From: an uncultured Clostridia bacterium
GTDB taxonomy: Bacteria; Bacillota; Clostridia; Peptostreptococcales; Anaerovoracaceae
Length of the DNA: 64,000 nt
Assembly: GCA_938034165.1 (NCBI GenBank)
Contig: CALHKP010000038.1
Coordinates: 22,943-86,942, forward strand
Reading direction: 5' to 3'
Both the position numbers and the translations under genes were made by a program. The notes under the pieces are model-generated. The model did no database searches. It saw only the letters and a list, made by a program, of their open reading frames with translations, and had not been told where the DNA came from. Within the stretch, counting starts at the first letter, position 1, and every line of letters begins with the position of its first letter. Below are positions 63,092 through 64,000 of this stretch, in pieces.

Positions 63092-64000
63092 TTATGCATT
63101 ATGCTTTTTCTTTTTTCTTGTGAAATAAACTGTTGTTCCTGATATTCCGAGCAGAAGTCCAAATAATACTACATTTGTTTCATCTCCTGTAGTAGGTCCT
63201 TTTTTGTCTGCCGGTTTCTGATCAGGTTTAGGCTCAACCTTTGCATCTTCTTCTGCAGTCAGTTGTTTATCAGTCTTAACCTTATCCATTTCAGCCTTTG
63301 CAGCTGCCAAAGCTTCTTTTACAGCTTCTTCAGTTTTTGCACTGTCAATTCTTTCATATGCTTTTTCGATGATATCCCCTAACTCAGCTTTTTGTGCATC
63401 GCGATAGAGTGACATATCTTTATAATTTTTCAATTCTTCTTTTGCATCAATTCTTACTTCTTCAAGTTCCAATTCTGCAATAATTGCTTCTGCATTTTTC
63501 AGTGCATCAAGTTTTTCTTCTGAAACATACTTTTTCTGATCTGCTGTCAGAGCATCGTATGCAGCTCTTGCATCAATAACAGACTGTTTACTGTCAAGTG
63601 TTACTTCTCCAATTGCATCAATCTTCGCATCAACTGCTGCTGCTGCTTCGCGGTTTGCTTTTTCAACTTTAAGTTCTGCAAGTTTCTTTTCTGCCTTTTC
63701 AAGAGCATCTAGTTTCTTAACTTTTGCTTTTGCAACATCATTTAAAGCATTGTATGCTTCTCTTGCTTCCTTAATTGCTGCTTCACTGTCAAGTGTTACT
63801 TCTCCAATTGCATCGATCTTCGCATCAACTGCTGCTGCAGCTTCGATGTTTTCTTTTTCAACTTTAAGTTCTGCAAGTTTCTTTTCTGCCTTTTCAAGAG
63901 CATCTAGTTTCTTAACTTTTGCTTTTGCAACATCATTTAAAGCATTGTATGCTTCTCTTGCTTCCTTAATTGCTGCTTCACTGTCAAGTGTTACTTCTCC
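63092..64000 (-). CDS. Repeat-containing cell-wall-anchored surface protein, N-terminus outside window
   Basis: The frame is open from base 64000 to the stop at 63092 (302 residues; the N-terminal part with any signal peptide is beyond the window). It begins with at least two 65-residue Ala/Lys/Glu-rich helical repeats (VDAKIDAIGEVTLDSEAA...), a third diverged copy, a charged Pro/Lys linker (PKPDQKPADKKG) and a C-terminal sorting signal: GPTTGDETN, a hydrophobic helix (VVLFGLLLGISGTTVYF) and TRKKKKHNA. GPTTGD differs from canonical LPxTG and is closer to (S/P)PxTG motifs. A shorter frame starting inside (63472) is not the true start. Ligand unknown. Confidence 0.85.
   Translation of the reverse strand, partial: GEVTLDSEAAIKEAREAYNALNDVAKAKVKKLDALEKAEKKLAELKVEKENIEAAAAVDAKIDAIGEVTLDSEAAIKEAREAYNALNDVAKAKVKKLDALEKAEKKLAELKVEKANREAAAAVDAKIDAIGEVTLDSKQSVIDARAAYDALTADQKKYVSEEKLDALKNAEAIIAELELEEVRIDAKEELKNYKDMSLYRDAQKAELGDIIEKAYERIDSAKTEEAVKEALAAAKAEMDKVKTDKQLTAEEDAKVEPKPDQKPADKKGPTTGDETNVVLFGLLLGISGTTVYFTRKKKKHNA
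63611..64000 (-). repeat. Tandem 195-bp coding repeats, two near-identical copies
   Basis: Copies 63806-64000 and 63611-63805 have the same length and differ at only about five positions by eye; each encodes 65 residues. A third, diverged copy begins at 63610 and runs to about 63416. The array probably continues outside the window. Confidence 0.9.

Noticed and set aside
63092..63472. A complete 126-residue protein starting at 63472
   Set aside because: The frame stays open to the window edge and continues as tandem repeats, so this Met is internal.

Overview
The window reads as a chromosomal segment of a low-GC, Gram-positive, strictly anaerobic Clostridia-type bacterium. The evidence is a PolC-type replicative polymerase, HrcA with a CIRCE operator, the cdaA-cdaR-glmM block, a long-form hibernation factor, an [FeFe]-hydrogenase maturation operon, a sortase-type surface protein and an absence of respiratory genes. 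A relative of the Eubacteriales Family XIII / Anaerovoracaceae group is possible, but that placement is inference. Almost every gene lies on the minus strand; the exceptions are rpsT, one murE-like gene and the hyd operon. No tRNA, rRNA, CRISPR array, insertion sequence or prophage was seen.

Layout, left to right. 1-9.3 kb: pyrH-frr-uppS-cdsA-dxr-rseP-ispG-polC (UMP kinase, ribosome recycling, undecaprenyl-PP, CDP-DAG and MEP isoprenoid synthesis, replication), transcribed right to left from a promoter at 9339-9367; polC runs off the window. 9.4-16 kb: a sugar aminotransferase, a flippase, a glycerol-3-phosphate-dehydrogenase-like trio (GlpA-like, FAD oxidoreductase, DUF1667) and nudC. 16.2-18.1 kb: a thioesterase and a Na+ symporter. 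18.1-24.1 kb: hrcA-grpE-dnaK, dnaJ and prmA under CIRCE and additional promoters. 24.2-28.7 kb: lepA-hemW-glpK. 29-33.3 kb: rpsT, two different MurE-type ligases and nadE. 33.5-37.5 kb (plus strand): TM1266 regulator-hydE-hydG-hydF. 37.8-45 kb: cdaA-cdaR-glmM-glmS-ahcY-DUF436, joining c-di-AMP synthesis to cell-wall amino-sugar supply. 45.2-50 kb: hpf, a structured non-coding RNA that fits the raiA motif, comF, recD2 and a YhaM-like nuclease. 50.1-56.6 kb: a two-component system, a class B PBP, an FHA-RodA/FtsW fusion and an SDR. 56.7-63 kb: gap, a DeoR regulator, a RACo-like ferredoxin/ASKHA protein, pyrC, a purine nucleoside phosphorylase and a TIM-barrel protein. 63.1-64 kb: the C-terminal end of a repeat-rich wall-anchored protein.

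The observations most worth following are: a PolC whose PHP domain lacks the usual inserted proofreading exonuclease; the raiA-type RNA upstream of hpf; the FHA-RodA fusion coupled to a PBP; a compact RACo-like activator with no corrinoid partner nearby; a DeoR gene preceded by three operator-like repeats at an exact 10-bp period; two MurE paralogues with different substrate motifs; a 29-bp palindrome over the lepA promoter; and a possible small RNA convergent with hydF.

Several start codons were moved inward from the longest open frame because the Shine-Dalgarno sequence lies inside it; these choices are stated in the entries. All functional calls come from reading motifs and gene order; no database search was run.
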